A stretch of 64,000 nucleotides of DNA from a bacterium (GTDB taxonomy: Bacteria; Patescibacteriota; Microgenomatia; UBA1406; GWC2-37-13): assembly GCA_021796235.1 (NCBI GenBank), contig JAJYOJ010000004.1:1-64000 (forward strand), given 5' to 3'. This document shows positions 25,286-34,107 of this stretch, piece after piece. Under the pieces are notes generated by a model, which saw only the letters and a program-made list of their open reading frames with translations, was not told where the DNA came from and did not search any database. Every line of letters starts with the position of its first letter. The stretch's first letter is position 1. The position numbers and the translations under genes are program-made.

Positions 25286-26338
25286 ATGAAAATCATTAGG
25301 TTGAATGAAGGCGCCGTTTTAGAAGCCTGCAAAATTATAAAATCAGGCGGACTTATTGTCGCACCTTCTGATACCGTCTATGGTCTTTTAGCCGACGCTA
25401 CGAACGGCGCGGCGGTAAAAAAATTAATTGCGTTTAAGAATAGACCTTGGGGCAAACCGATTTCGGTTTTTGTTTCTGATTTTTCAATGCTCGGACGTCT
25501 GGTTAAAATTAGTAAGAAGCAAAAAGCAGTTTTATCCGAATTGCTACCTGGTCCGTTCACAGTCATACTTCCGGGAAAACAGCGCGTTTCAAAACTTCTA
25601 GAATCGGAAAAAGGTATGTTGGGGGTAAGAATTCCGGACTATTCGTTTATCAATAAACTACTGCATATGGTTAATAAACCGATCACCGCAACTTCAGCAA
25701 ATTTATCGGGAAGACCAGCTCATTATAATGTTGAAACATTATTGCATGAATTGCCCAAAAAGAAAAAAGACTTGGTTGACCTTATCGTTGATGCGGGGAC
25801 CTTACCAAGGAACAAACCTTCGACGGTTATTGATCTTACAAACGATCGTTTAAAGATAATTAGACAAGGAGACATCATTTTTTCCAAAAAACACAGTTTT
25901 GTTTCAGACTCGCCTCACCGGACAAAAGAGATTGCCCGGTTCACTTTAAAAAAACAGTTAACCAGTTCGTTTAGACCGCTGGTTTTTATTATCGAAGGAG
26001 AACTTGGCGTCGGCAAAACAGTGTTTGTTAAAGGCATAGGTGAATATTTGGGAATAGAAAATATTATCTCACCGACGTTCACGGTTTCCTACGAATACGA
26101 TGTTAAAATAGGCAATACAAAAAAACTAGTTCATTTTGACTTATACAACATTATCGATCCCCAAGAGTTCAAATATTTAGGGATAGAAACTTACCTAAAA
26201 AAAGGTAACATTTTATGTTTCGAATGGGGGGAAAAAACAGCGGAAATATTAAATGTTTTAAAGAAAAAAGCCAAAATTATTTTTGTAAAAATGCAATATA
26301 TTAATGAAAAGAAAAGAGAAATAGCAATAAAATTATGA
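25286..26338 (+). CDS. TsaC (Sua5/YrdC) - TsaE fusion for t6A tRNA modification
   Basis: Residues 1-~205 are a YrdC/Sua5 domain making threonylcarbamoyl-AMP (KSGGLIVAPSDTVYGLLA, NRPWGKPISVFV, GPFTVILPG, ITATSANLSG, PSTVIDLT). Residues ~220-350 are TsaE, the ATPase of the transfer complex (GELGVGKTVFVKG, SPTFTVSYEY, HFDLYNI-DPQEF, CFEWGEK). These are normally separate genes. ATG 25286 is chosen because GGAGGG at 25273-25278 is a good Shine-Dalgarno; a TTG 24 nt upstream is less likely. It overlaps tsaD by 4 bp (ATGA), so the core t6A enzymes form one unit. Confidence 0.95.
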   Translation: MKIIRLNEGAVLEACKIIKSGGLIVAPSDTVYGLLADATNGAAVKKLIAFKNRPWGKPISVFVSDFSMLGRLVKISKKQKAVLSELLPGPFTVILPGKQRVSKLLESEKGMLGVRIPDYSFINKLLHMVNKPITATSANLSGRPAHYNVETLLHELPKKKKDLVDLIVDAGTLPRNKPSTVIDLTNDRLKIIRQGDIIFSKKHSFVSDSPHRTKEIARFTLKKQLTSSFRPLVFIIEGELGVGKTVFVKGIGEYLGIENIISPTFTVSYEYDVKIGNTKKLVHFDLYNIIDPQEFKYLGIETYLKKGNILCFEWGEKTAEILNVLKKKAKIIFVKMQYINEKKREIAIKL

Positions 26339-27396
26339 AAATTTTAGCCATAGATACATCAGCCGATGAAACATCGGTAGCTGTTACTGAAGGGCGCCGC
26401 GTTTTATCCAACGTTATTTACTCGCAAGCGCTGCTCCATAAAAAATGGGGCGGAATTTATCCCGCTTTGGCAAAGCGCGCACACGAAGAAAGAATTGATT
26501 CGGTTATCCAGGCCGTTAGCAAGAAGCTTGTACACCCTATGGGTGTATTAGCCTCAATTGATACGGTTGCTGTTACAAATGGTCCCGGCTTGGCCGTTGC
26601 TTTGGAGGTTGGGATCGGGAAGGCGAAAGAATTGGCGCAAAAATATAAGAAGAAATTGATTGCGGTTAATCATCTCGAGGGGCATATTTATTCGAGTTTC
26701 GTTCAAAATAGTCAGGGTAATCCCAAAAAAGAATTTGAATTTCCTTATTTAGCGCTTGTAATTTCAGGTGGACACACAGAAATTGTTCTTTTTAAAAATC
26801 ATGTAACATATCAAGTTTTGGGTGAAACAATTGATGATGCGGCGGGCGAAGCACTGGACAAGGCGGCAAAACTTCTAGGTTTGGGTTATCCTGGTGGTCC
26901 TGTAATTGAAAGATTGTCAAAGGAGGCTGGAAACTTCGACTTTTACCACTTTCCCCGACCGATGCTTAAATCCAAAGATTTGAACTTTTCTTTTTCCGGC
27001 TTGAAAACAGCATTTTATTATTTCATAAAAGACTTAAAGTCGGAAGAAAAAAATAAAAAAATAAAAGAATTGGTCAGCTCATTTCAGGAAGCGGTTTTTG
27101 CCACGGTAATTTTTAAGACGGAAAAAGCGATAAAACAAACAGGCATTAATAAATTAGTTGTCGGCGGAGGAGTGATCGCCAATCTGTATTTGCGCAAAAA
27201 ATTTCGTGCTCTTGCAAAAAAATATAAAGGCGATGTTTATTTCCCGCCTTATCAGTATCTGACCGGTGATAACGCCGCAATGATAGGGGTTGCCGCCTAT
27301 TACAAAGCTCAGAAAAAATTGTTTGTTTCTGACCCGGCTAAACTTGACAGAGTCCCCCGGCTTTCACTGGTTGACAACGAGCTTAAAAGTTTGTAA
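26335..27396 (+). CDS. tsaD: tRNA N6-adenosine threonylcarbamoyltransferase TsaD
   Basis: Transfers threonylcarbamoyl to A37 of ANN-decoding tRNAs with TsaE. ASKHA fold: LAIDTSADETSVAV, VTNGPGLAVALEVG, HLEGHIYSSF (metal His), VISGGHTE, DDAAGEALDKAAK, GGGVIAN and TGDNAAMIG. At 353 aa it has a normal length. Residues about 66-72 (VHPMGVL) in a variable loop are encoded by a REP palindrome at 26531-26547. The next promoter (suf) lies within its 3' end. Confidence 0.96.
   Translation: MKILAIDTSADETSVAVTEGRRVLSNVIYSQALLHKKWGGIYPALAKRAHEERIDSVIQAVSKKLVHPMGVLASIDTVAVTNGPGLAVALEVGIGKAKELAQKYKKKLIAVNHLEGHIYSSFVQNSQGNPKKEFEFPYLALVISGGHTEIVLFKNHVTYQVLGETIDDAAGEALDKAAKLLGLGYPGGPVIERLSKEAGNFDFYHFPRPMLKSKDLNFSFSGLKTAFYYFIKDLKSEEKNKKIKELVSSFQEAVFATVIFKTEKAIKQTGINKLVVGGGVIANLYLRKKFRALAKKYKGDVYFPPYQYLTGDNAAMIGVAAYYKAQKKLFVSDPAKLDRVPRLSLVDNELKSL
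26531..26547 (+). repeat. REP palindrome copy inside tsaD
   Basis: TACACCCTATGGGTGTA, a perfect palindrome around the core CACCCTATGGGTG (26533-26545), in frame within tsaD and encoding HPMG. Related to the RAYT-flanking copies. Confidence 0.75.
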
Positions 27397-27399
27397 ACT
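27371..27399 (+). promoter_or_regulatory. promoter of the Rrf2-suf operon
   Basis: TTGACA (27371-27376), 17 nt, TAAACT (27394-27399), in the 3' end of tsaD; the Rrf2 ATG is 16 nt further on. Confidence 0.6.
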
Positions 27400-27415
27400 A
27401 TTACTTGCTAAGTAT

Positions 27416-27817
27416 ATGTTAACTATAAATAATCAGTCCGACTACGCATTGGTGTTGGTTTCCAACTTAATGGGGAAAGATAATTATGTTTCACTTTCCA
27501 ATTTGGTTGAAGAAACCAATCTTCCCCAGCGCTTTCTGGCAAGAATTGCAGCCCAATTGGTCAAAAAAGAGGTTTTAATAAGTAGAGAAGGAAAAGTTGG
27601 CGGATACAAGCTGAGTAAAAAGTTCCAGAACATGAGTCTTTATAAATTTTTGGCAATTTTCGAAGGAGATTTGCTATTTGCAAAATGTTTAGATGAAAAC
27701 TATGATTGTCGTTTTGAAGACATTTGTACCCATAAAGGTATAATGAAAAACAAAATCAACAGAATTCTTGAAAAGAACCTAGATGCAATCAAGGTTGTTA
27801 ACTTATTTAAAAAATAG
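27416..27817 (+). CDS. Rrf2-family (IscR-like) Fe-S-sensing transcriptional regulator
   Basis: 133 residues. The N-terminal winged helix has SDYALVLVSNL, SLSNLVEETNLPQRFLARI and SREGKVGGYKLS, typical of Rrf2. Three cysteines at about 93, 100 and 106 (C-x6-C-x5-C) match the cluster ligands of IscR-type members. It heads the suf operon and is likely an autoregulator sensing Fe-S status (inference from family and position). ATG 27416 is chosen from the family N-terminus; an in-frame ATG 126 nt upstream lies inside tsaD and is not credible. Confidence 0.88.
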   Translation: MLTINNQSDYALVLVSNLMGKDNYVSLSNLVEETNLPQRFLARIAAQLVKKEVLISREGKVGGYKLSKKFQNMSLYKFLAIFEGDLLFAKCLDENYDCRFEDICTHKGIMKNKINRILEKNLDAIKVVNLFKK

Positions 27818-27828
27818 TCTTCAACAAG

Positions 27829-28548
27829 ATGCTTACTGTTAAAAATCTTGACGTAAAGGTCGGAAGGAAAGAAATTCTTTCAGACTTTAGTTTCGATTTC
27901 CAAAAAGGAAAAATTTACGCAATCATGGGGCCGAATGGATCGGGTAAATCCACGTTAGCTTACGCCCTATCCGGGCACCCGCTTTATAAGATAACTAAAG
28001 GAGAAATTTTTTTAAAAGGGAAAAATATCACAGACGAAACAGCCGACAAACGCGCTAACGCCGGCATCTTTTTGTCATTCCAAAATCCTCTTTCTTTAGG
28101 AGGCGTCAGAGCGTATCAACTTTTGCAGATGGCTATGGAGAAGAAAAAATCGGCTCTTGAAACCCGTGAACTTGCCGATAAATTTGCACAAGAATTAAAA
28201 ATTTCCTCTGATTTATTAAAAAGATCTTTGAATGAAGGAGCGTCGGGCGGTGAGAAGAAAAAAATGGAAGTTTTGCAAGCTGCGGTTTTAAATAAAGATC
28301 TGCAGATTTTTGACGAGGTTGATACAGGCGTAGACGTTGATGCGTTAAAAACAATTGCCAATTTTTTACATAAACATAAGAACGGAAAAACTTATATTGT
28401 AATAACCCATTACAATCGGATACTTCATTACTTAAAACCGGATGAGGTCCTGATAATGATTAACGGAAAACTAAAAAAAGTCGGGAATGCTAGATTGGCG
28501 GAAAAAATAGAAAAGGAGGGATATGCGGCAATCACAGACGAATCTTGA
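27829..28548 (+). CDS. sufC: Fe-S cluster assembly ATPase SufC
   Basis: ABC-type ATPase of the SufBCD scaffold. At 239 aa: Walker A MGPNGSGKST near 35, Q-loop FLSFQNP, signature GASGGEKKKME, Walker B LQIFDEVDTGVD, and H-loop VITHYNR. The usual SufC length is ~250. It starts 11 nt after the Rrf2 gene, and the 3' end overlaps sufB by 26 bp. Confidence 0.96.
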   Translation: MLTVKNLDVKVGRKEILSDFSFDFQKGKIYAIMGPNGSGKSTLAYALSGHPLYKITKGEIFLKGKNITDETADKRANAGIFLSFQNPLSLGGVRAYQLLQMAMEKKKSALETRELADKFAQELKISSDLLKRSLNEGASGGEKKKMEVLQAAVLNKDLQIFDEVDTGVDVDALKTIANFLHKHKNGKTYIVITHYNRILHYLKPDEVLIMINGKLKKVGNARLAEKIEKEGYAAITDES

Positions 28549-29923
28549 TTTTGAATACCGCTTCGGATTTTCGATGCCTCAGAACTATGTTTTTAAAGCT
28601 CAAAAAGGTTTGAGCCGAGAAATTGTTGAACAAATTTCTTACTTTAAGGGCGAGCCGCACTGGATGTTACAGTTCCGTCTCAAAGCCTACGATATATTTC
28701 TTAAAAAGACTGTTCCCACCTGGGGAGCCGACCTGTCGAAAATTAATTTTGCCGACATCTATTATTACATCAAGCCCACTAAAGAACAGGTTTCCTCTTG
28801 GTCAGATCTGCCTAAAGAAATTAAGGAAACATATGATCGAATCGGAGTACCTGAAGCAGAAAAAAAATTTTTGGCAGGCGTTTCGGCCCAATACGAAAGT
28901 GAAGTCGTCTACGAAAGTATCAGTCGCGAGTTAAACAAACAGGGAGTTATTTTTTGCGATATGGATACAGGTCTCAGAAAGTACCCCGAAATTGTTAAAG
29001 AGTACTTTGGTACACTGATTCCTCCGACTGACAATAAATTTGCAGCCTTAAATTCAGCGGTTTGGTCCGGCGGGTCGTTTGTTTATGTTCCCAAAGGAGT
29101 TCATGTGAATCTGCCTCTTCAGGCTTATTTCAGAATAAATTCGGAACGATTCGGCCAGTTCGAAAGAACTCTGATTATTGCCGAAGAGGGATCATATGTC
29201 CACTATGTTGAAGGTTGCACGGCCCCGATTTATACATCTGAATCATTGCATGCGGCGGTAGTTGAAATTTTTGTAAAAAAAAATGCACGCGTTCGTTATA
29301 CCACTGTCCAAAACTGGAGCACTAATGTTTACAATCTGGTAACCAAGCGGGCGCGGGCAGACCAAGCTGCAATTATGGAGTGGGTAGATTGTAATATAGG
29401 TAGCCGTGTAACAATGAAATATCCGAGCGTCTATCTGTATGGAGAAGGAGCGCGGGGCGAGGTTTTATCAATTGCCTTTGCCGGAAAAAATCAGCATCAG
29501 GATGCCGGAGCGAAAATGCTTCACTTTGCCCCAAATACATCGTCTCGGATAATTTCCAAATCGATATCAAAGGCCGGCGGCAGAACTTCCTACCGAGGAC
29601 TGGTACAGGTTTTTCCCGGAGCTAAGAATTCCAAAGTCTATGTTTCCTGTGATGCATTAATTTTAGATAAAGCTTCCCGATCGGATACTTATCCTTCGAT
29701 GCGAATTAAAGAAAACGAAACCGCAATTCAGCATGAGGCAACCGTCGAAAAATTGGGGGATGAAAAACTTTTTTATCTGACATCGCGCGGGATTAAGAAA
29801 CCTGATGCTGAAAGTTTACTGGTTAATGGTTTTATTGATCCGGTTGCCCGAGAAATACCCTTGGAGTACTCAATTGAACTTAACCGTCTAATCAATTTGG
29901 AAATGTCGGGAAGTGTGGGATAA
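28523..29923 (+). CDS. sufB: Fe-S cluster assembly protein SufB
   Basis: Scaffold subunit of SufBCD. At 466 aa it has the typical motifs FSMPQNYVFKAQKGLSR, SGGSFVYVPKGVHV, EGSYVHYVEGCTAPIY, KNSKVYVSCDALILD, and the C-terminal FYLTSRGIKKPDAESLLVNGF (quoted in part). The ATG has the Shine-Dalgarno GGAGGG immediately upstream. It is complete and looks functional. Confidence 0.97.
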   Translation: MRQSQTNLDFEYRFGFSMPQNYVFKAQKGLSREIVEQISYFKGEPHWMLQFRLKAYDIFLKKTVPTWGADLSKINFADIYYYIKPTKEQVSSWSDLPKEIKETYDRIGVPEAEKKFLAGVSAQYESEVVYESISRELNKQGVIFCDMDTGLRKYPEIVKEYFGTLIPPTDNKFAALNSAVWSGGSFVYVPKGVHVNLPLQAYFRINSERFGQFERTLIIAEEGSYVHYVEGCTAPIYTSESLHAAVVEIFVKKNARVRYTTVQNWSTNVYNLVTKRARADQAAIMEWVDCNIGSRVTMKYPSVYLYGEGARGEVLSIAFAGKNQHQDAGAKMLHFAPNTSSRIISKSISKAGGRTSYRGLVQVFPGAKNSKVYVSCDALILDKASRSDTYPSMRIKENETAIQHEATVEKLGDEKLFYLTSRGIKKPDAESLLVNGFIDPVAREIPLEYSIELNRLINLEMSGSVG

Positions 29924-29928
29924 ATATT

Positions 29929-30504
29929 ATGCAGCTTATTAACCTTAATAAGGAAAAGAAAAAAGAAGTCAAATTCTCCAAGCCCGGCGATTACATTATT
30001 TTCTTTTATAATGTTTCGGGTAAATTCACATTTGATCTTGCGGCAAGCGGAATAAACCTTGATATTTTTGGTCTTTTTATAGGAAAAAACGCTAAAGAGT
30101 TCTCTTTGGAAACAGTTCAAAATCACAAATATCCTGCGTCGACTTCCAACTTACTTATTAAAGGAGTTTTTAGAGATAAATCTAAATTTAATTATAAAGG
30201 GCTGATCCGGATCGAAAAAAAGGCTCAGAAAAGTCACGCTTACCAAAAAAACCAGAATCTGATTTTATCACCGGACGTATTTGTCGAGTCGAAACCCTAT
30301 CTAGAAATTCTAGCCAACGACGTCTTTTGTACCCACGGATCAACGACAGGAAAATTAAATGAAGAAGAAATCTTTTACCTTAAATCACGCGGTTTTTCCG
30401 AAAAAGCCGCAACGTCATTACTGATCGACGGGTTTATACAAGATTTATTTGCTAAAATTAAGGAAAAGAAAGGGGATTTCAAATTTGACTACACAGATGC
30501 TTAA
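29929..30504 (+). CDS. short SufD-like protein
   Basis: 191 residues, less than half of a typical SufD (~420). The C-terminal part is recognisably SufBD core: LIKGVFRDKSKFNYKGLIRI, VFVESKPYLEI, DVFCTHGSTTGKL and EIFYLKSRGFSEKAATSLLIDGF (in part), including the Cys-Thr-His segment. The long N-terminal region is missing. It probably pairs with SufB and SufC as a minimal SufD. It overlaps sufS by 8 bp. Confidence 0.85.
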   Translation: MQLINLNKEKKKEVKFSKPGDYIIFFYNVSGKFTFDLAASGINLDIFGLFIGKNAKEFSLETVQNHKYPASTSNLLIKGVFRDKSKFNYKGLIRIEKKAQKSHAYQKNQNLILSPDVFVESKPYLEILANDVFCTHGSTTGKLNEEEIFYLKSRGFSEKAATSLLIDGFIQDLFAKIKEKKGDFKFDYTDA

Positions 30505-31729
30505 CGTAACTCATATACGCAGTGACTTTCCTATTTTTTCCGATAAACCAAATCTTGTCTATCTTGACTCTACAGCTACTTCGCTTAAACCGAGAGTTGT
30601 CATAGAAAAACTTAGGGAGTACTACGAAAAATACAGCGCCAATGTTTTTCGCGGAATATATGGTATTTCAGAAAAAGCAACAGAAGAGTATGAAGAAACA
30701 AGACAGATAGTTGCCGACTTTATCAACGCCAAGTCTCCGGATGAAGTTATTTTTACCAGAAATACGACAGAATCATTAAATTTGTTGGCCTATTCTTTAG
30801 GACAGCAAATTATTGAAAAAAATGACGAGGTTGTTACAACGATAGAAGAACATCACTCAAACTTTGTACCATGGCAACAGTTGGCAGCCGAAAATGGAGC
30901 AGTTTTCAAGATCATAGATATAACTACTGACGGCAATCTTAATTTAGGAAAAAACAGTTCATTGGAAGGAATTGTTACTAAAAAAACAAAAATTTTGACC
31001 TTAACTTACATTTCCAATGTTTTGGGAAATATCAATCCCATTAAAGAGATTGCTCGTCAGGCAAAAAAGATAAATCCTAAGATCGTTGTCATTGTTGATG
31101 CTGCTCAGGCCGTGCCTCACATTAAGGTTGATGTTCAAGATTTAGGCTGTGATTTTATAGCTTTCTCGGCTCATAAAATGTTGGGACCTACCGGTCTTGG
31201 AGTTTTATGGGGGAGGTACGATCTTTTGGAAAGCATGCTGCCTTTCAATTTTGGCGGAGAGATGATTGAGTCGGTGGAAGCCGACAAAACTTTATTCAAA
31301 AGCCCGCCCTACAAATTCGAAGCCGGTACGCCCCACATCGCAGGAGTTATTGCCCTTAAGGAGAGTATCCACTATCTTGAAAAGTTAGGTTGGGAAAATG
31401 TCGAAGCGCATGAAAAAGAACTGACAAATTACGCTTTGCGAAAAATGGCGTACGAGCTGGGAAAAAAAGTAAAAGTTTTGGGCCCCTCGTATCCAAACCA
31501 CAAAGGAATAATTGCGTTTACATTTGAACCATATCATCCTCACGATATTGCGCAAATTTTCAGCGACGAAAATATCTGTATCAGAGCTGGGCATCACTGT
31601 GCAATGCCGGTCCATACGCGTCTTGGAGTAAATGCCTCATGCCGAATGAGTTTTTATATCTACAACGACAAAACAGATATAGACAAAGCTATTTTGGCAC
31701 TAAAACAAGTAGAAAAAGTTTTAGGATAA
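30497..31729 (+). CDS. sufS: cysteine desulfurase SufS
   Basis: PLP enzyme delivering persulfide sulfur from cysteine. The start at 30497 gives the family N-terminus (IRSDFPIF, LVYLDSTATSLKP). Active-site Lys in SAHKMLGPTGLGVLW and catalytic Cys in IRAGHHCAMPVH are present; 410 aa is normal for group II desulfurases. It is followed 4 nt later by sufU, its sulfur acceptor. Confidence 0.96.
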   Translation: MLNVTHIRSDFPIFSDKPNLVYLDSTATSLKPRVVIEKLREYYEKYSANVFRGIYGISEKATEEYEETRQIVADFINAKSPDEVIFTRNTTESLNLLAYSLGQQIIEKNDEVVTTIEEHHSNFVPWQQLAAENGAVFKIIDITTDGNLNLGKNSSLEGIVTKKTKILTLTYISNVLGNINPIKEIARQAKKINPKIVVIVDAAQAVPHIKVDVQDLGCDFIAFSAHKMLGPTGLGVLWGRYDLLESMLPFNFGGEMIESVEADKTLFKSPPYKFEAGTPHIAGVIALKESIHYLEKLGWENVEAHEKELTNYALRKMAYELGKKVKVLGPSYPNHKGIIAFTFEPYHPHDIAQIFSDENICIRAGHHCAMPVHTRLGVNASCRMSFYIYNDKTDIDKAILALKQVEKVLG

Positions 31730-31733
31730 TTGC

Positions 31734-32099
31734 ATGTCAATCTATCAGGATAAAATTTTAGATCATTATCGAAATCCCCGGAATTTTGGGAGGATTAAGA
31801 ATGCTGACAAAACAGCGGAAGTTTTTAATCATGTTTGCGGCGACAGGATAGATATGGACATTGTTATTAAAGAAGGCGGGGTTGAAGAAATAAGATTTGA
31901 GGCCAAAGGTTGTGCAATTTCACGGGCTTCAGCCTCGCTTCTCACCGAATATGCAAAACACAAAAAAATTGACGAGTTGAAGAAGTTAGACAAAGCGTTT
32001 ATTATTAATTTATTAGAAATTGATCTGGGTCCCAACCGGATAAAGTGCGCGCTTTTACCGCTTGAGGCCTTAAAAAAACTAATCATTAATGGACAATAA
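31734..32099 (+). CDS. sufU: SufU/IscU-like sulfur acceptor/scaffold protein
   Basis: At 121 aa it has DHYRNPRNFG, VCGDRIDM, GCAISRASASLL and the final Cys in RIKCALLPLEAL, giving the three conserved cysteines and the Asp of the zinc/cluster site. SufU of Firmicutes is ~145 aa; the insertion between the second and third Cys is short here. It overlaps the ferredoxin gene by 11 bp. Confidence 0.93.
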   Translation: MSIYQDKILDHYRNPRNFGRIKNADKTAEVFNHVCGDRIDMDIVIKEGGVEEIRFEAKGCAISRASASLLTEYAKHKKIDELKKLDKAFIINLLEIDLGPNRIKCALLPLEALKKLIINGQ

Positions 32100-32382
32100 C
32101 TATAAACTGGACGAGCAAAAACTCAAAGATCCTGCAAAACCTTCAGGTCCCATTCAGGTTCGTAAGCTTAAAATATGGGTAGATCGCGACCTTTGTATCG
32201 GAGCAGCAACATGCATAGCGGTTGCACCGAAGACTTTTTTACTGGATTCACAGGCAAAAGCGGTGATACTGGATAGTGTTGATCAGGAAGAGGATTCGGT
32301 CATCATCGACTCTGCAAAAAGCTGCCCGGTCGCCGCAATTATCATTGAGGACGATAAAGGTAATAGAATTTTTCCTAAATAA
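32089..32382 (+). CDS. single-cluster ferredoxin, [3Fe-4S]-type cysteine pattern
   Basis: 97 residues. Cluster ligands are in DLCIGAATCIAVAP and AKSCPVAAI: Cys-x5-Cys...Cys-Pro, with Ala where the second Cys of a [4Fe-4S] motif would be. Only three ligand cysteines are present, so a [3Fe-4S] cluster, or a [4Fe-4S] with a non-Cys ligand, is expected. Location between sufU and the 2-oxoacid oxidoreductase suggests it is the electron acceptor of that enzyme. Confidence 0.85.
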   Translation: MDNNYKLDEQKLKDPAKPSGPIQVRKLKIWVDRDLCIGAATCIAVAPKTFLLDSQAKAVILDSVDQEEDSVIIDSAKSCPVAAIIIEDDKGNRIFPK

Positions 32383-32391
32383 TTTAATTTT

Positions 32392-34104
32392 ATGACAAAA
32401 CTGCTCTGGAAAATCGGTGGTGAAGCCGGCTTTGGTATAGTTACAACCGGCCAGGTATTTGCAAAAATTATCAACCGACAGGGTTATTACACTTTTGATT
32501 ATATTCAATACCCGTCTCTTATAAGGGGCGGTCATAATACCATCGATGTCATGGTTTCCGACGAAGAGGTAACAGCTTTAAAAAAACCGGTTGATTTTTT
32601 AGTTTGCTTGAACAAAGATACTTTTGAGTTTCATAAGGAAAGATTGACACCAACCAGCGTTGTTATTTTTGATCCGACCGAGTTTACACCAGATGGTGAG
32701 TTTGTGAAAATCGCTGTTCCGTTTGCAGAAATTCTTAAAACTAATGAAGGTCAGACCGTAATGAAAAATACGATTGCACTTGGAGCGTCCTTAGCTGCTT
32801 TAGGTTTGGATTTAGAGATTTTAAATACATTGCTTGAGGAACAGTTTGGTAAAAAAGGCGAACCGGTAGTTAACTTTAATAAAAAATTTGCCGAAGAAGG
32901 TTTTAGTCACGTGAAAAAAAATTATAGCCAGTCGATCAAACAGCTTCTTCCCAAAAAAGAAACCGGTCAAAAACTAGTTATGTCCGGCAACGAAGCATTC
33001 AGTCTGGCCTCAGTTTTGGCAGATTGCCGGCTTTATGTTGCTTATCCTATGACCCCATCCTCAACGATCCTTACAGTATTAGCGTCTTGGCAGGAAAAAA
33101 ATGGAATGGTTGTTCGTCACGCTGAAGATGAGATCTCGGTGATAAATACCGCAATTGGTGCAGCCTTCGCAGGTGTGCGGGCGAGCGTTGGTACATCGGG
33201 TGGCGGATTTGCTCTCATGGTTGAATCAATTTCACTTGCCGGAGTAACCGAAACCCCAATTGTAATATTTTTAGCGGAGCGACCTGGTCCTGCAACCGGT
33301 ATGCCAACCTGGACAGAGCAGGGCGATCTTTTATTTGCAATTCATGCCGGCCACGGCGAATTTCCGAAAATTGTTTTAGCTCCGGGAGATATGGAGGAAA
33401 TGTTGGAATTGGGAGCCAAAGCCTATAATCTTGCCGATGTTTATCAAACCCCGGTCATCGTTGTTTCCGACATGCTTTTGTCGGAATCCCATAAAAGCGT
33501 ACCGCGCGAATTTCTTGACAGATTGAAAGCTGACTACAAAGTTGAGAGAGGAAAAACTGTATCGACACCTACCGATACAAAATATCTTAGATACAAAGTT
33601 ACAGACGATGGCATTTCCGAACGCTTAATTCCAGGCGCAAAAGGCTTTTTTTACCAGGCAAATTCCTACGAACATTTAGAGGACAGCCATACGACTGAAG
33701 AAGCTGGTCCGCGAACTGCCCAGGTTGAAAAAAGAAATAAGAAAAATCAGACCTATCTCAAAACCCATTTTCAACCACCCAAACTTTATGGAGCAAAGGA
33801 CTCTAAGACAGTTTTTGTCGGTTGGGGATCGGTTAAGGGAGCGATTTTAGATGCGCAAAAAATTTTAAAGCTAAAAGGTCAGGAAACGGCATTTGTCCAT
33901 TTTACCCACGTCTATCCAATGAACGAAGAAATAATCAAGCCGTTTTTTCCAGAGGGAAAAAGATATATCCTAGTTGAAAATAATTCCCAGGCACAGTTTG
34001 GCAAATTGCTTCGAGCCGAAACTGGAATCGATATAAAGGAAAAATTATTAAGATATGATGGCCGACCTTTTTGGTCGGAAGACATTGCAAATTATTTAAA
34101 GTAA
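32392..34104 (+). CDS. 2-oxoacid:ferredoxin oxidoreductase, fused gamma-alpha subunit
   Basis: Oxidative decarboxylation of a 2-oxoacid to acyl-CoA with ferredoxin. Residues ~1-190 are the gamma domain (GGEAGFGIVTTGQVFAKI, YPSLIRGGHN). From ~200 the alpha domain follows (YPMTPSSTILTVLA, HAEDEISVINTAIGAAFAG, RPGPATGMPT). The fused gamma-alpha form is common in bacteria and in CPR genomes. Substrate (pyruvate or 2-oxoglutarate) cannot be assigned. It is followed 3 nt later by the beta subunit. Confidence 0.93.
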   Translation: MTKLLWKIGGEAGFGIVTTGQVFAKIINRQGYYTFDYIQYPSLIRGGHNTIDVMVSDEEVTALKKPVDFLVCLNKDTFEFHKERLTPTSVVIFDPTEFTPDGEFVKIAVPFAEILKTNEGQTVMKNTIALGASLAALGLDLEILNTLLEEQFGKKGEPVVNFNKKFAEEGFSHVKKNYSQSIKQLLPKKETGQKLVMSGNEAFSLASVLADCRLYVAYPMTPSSTILTVLASWQEKNGMVVRHAEDEISVINTAIGAAFAGVRASVGTSGGGFALMVESISLAGVTETPIVIFLAERPGPATGMPTWTEQGDLLFAIHAGHGEFPKIVLAPGDMEEMLELGAKAYNLADVYQTPVIVVSDMLLSESHKSVPREFLDRLKADYKVERGKTVSTPTDTKYLRYKVTDDGISERLIPGAKGFFYQANSYEHLEDSHTTEEAGPRTAQVEKRNKKNQTYLKTHFQPPKLYGAKDSKTVFVGWGSVKGAILDAQKILKLKGQETAFVHFTHVYPMNEEIIKPFFPEGKRYILVENNSQAQFGKLLRAETGIDIKEKLLRYDGRPFWSEDIANYLK

Positions 34105-34107
34105 ATT

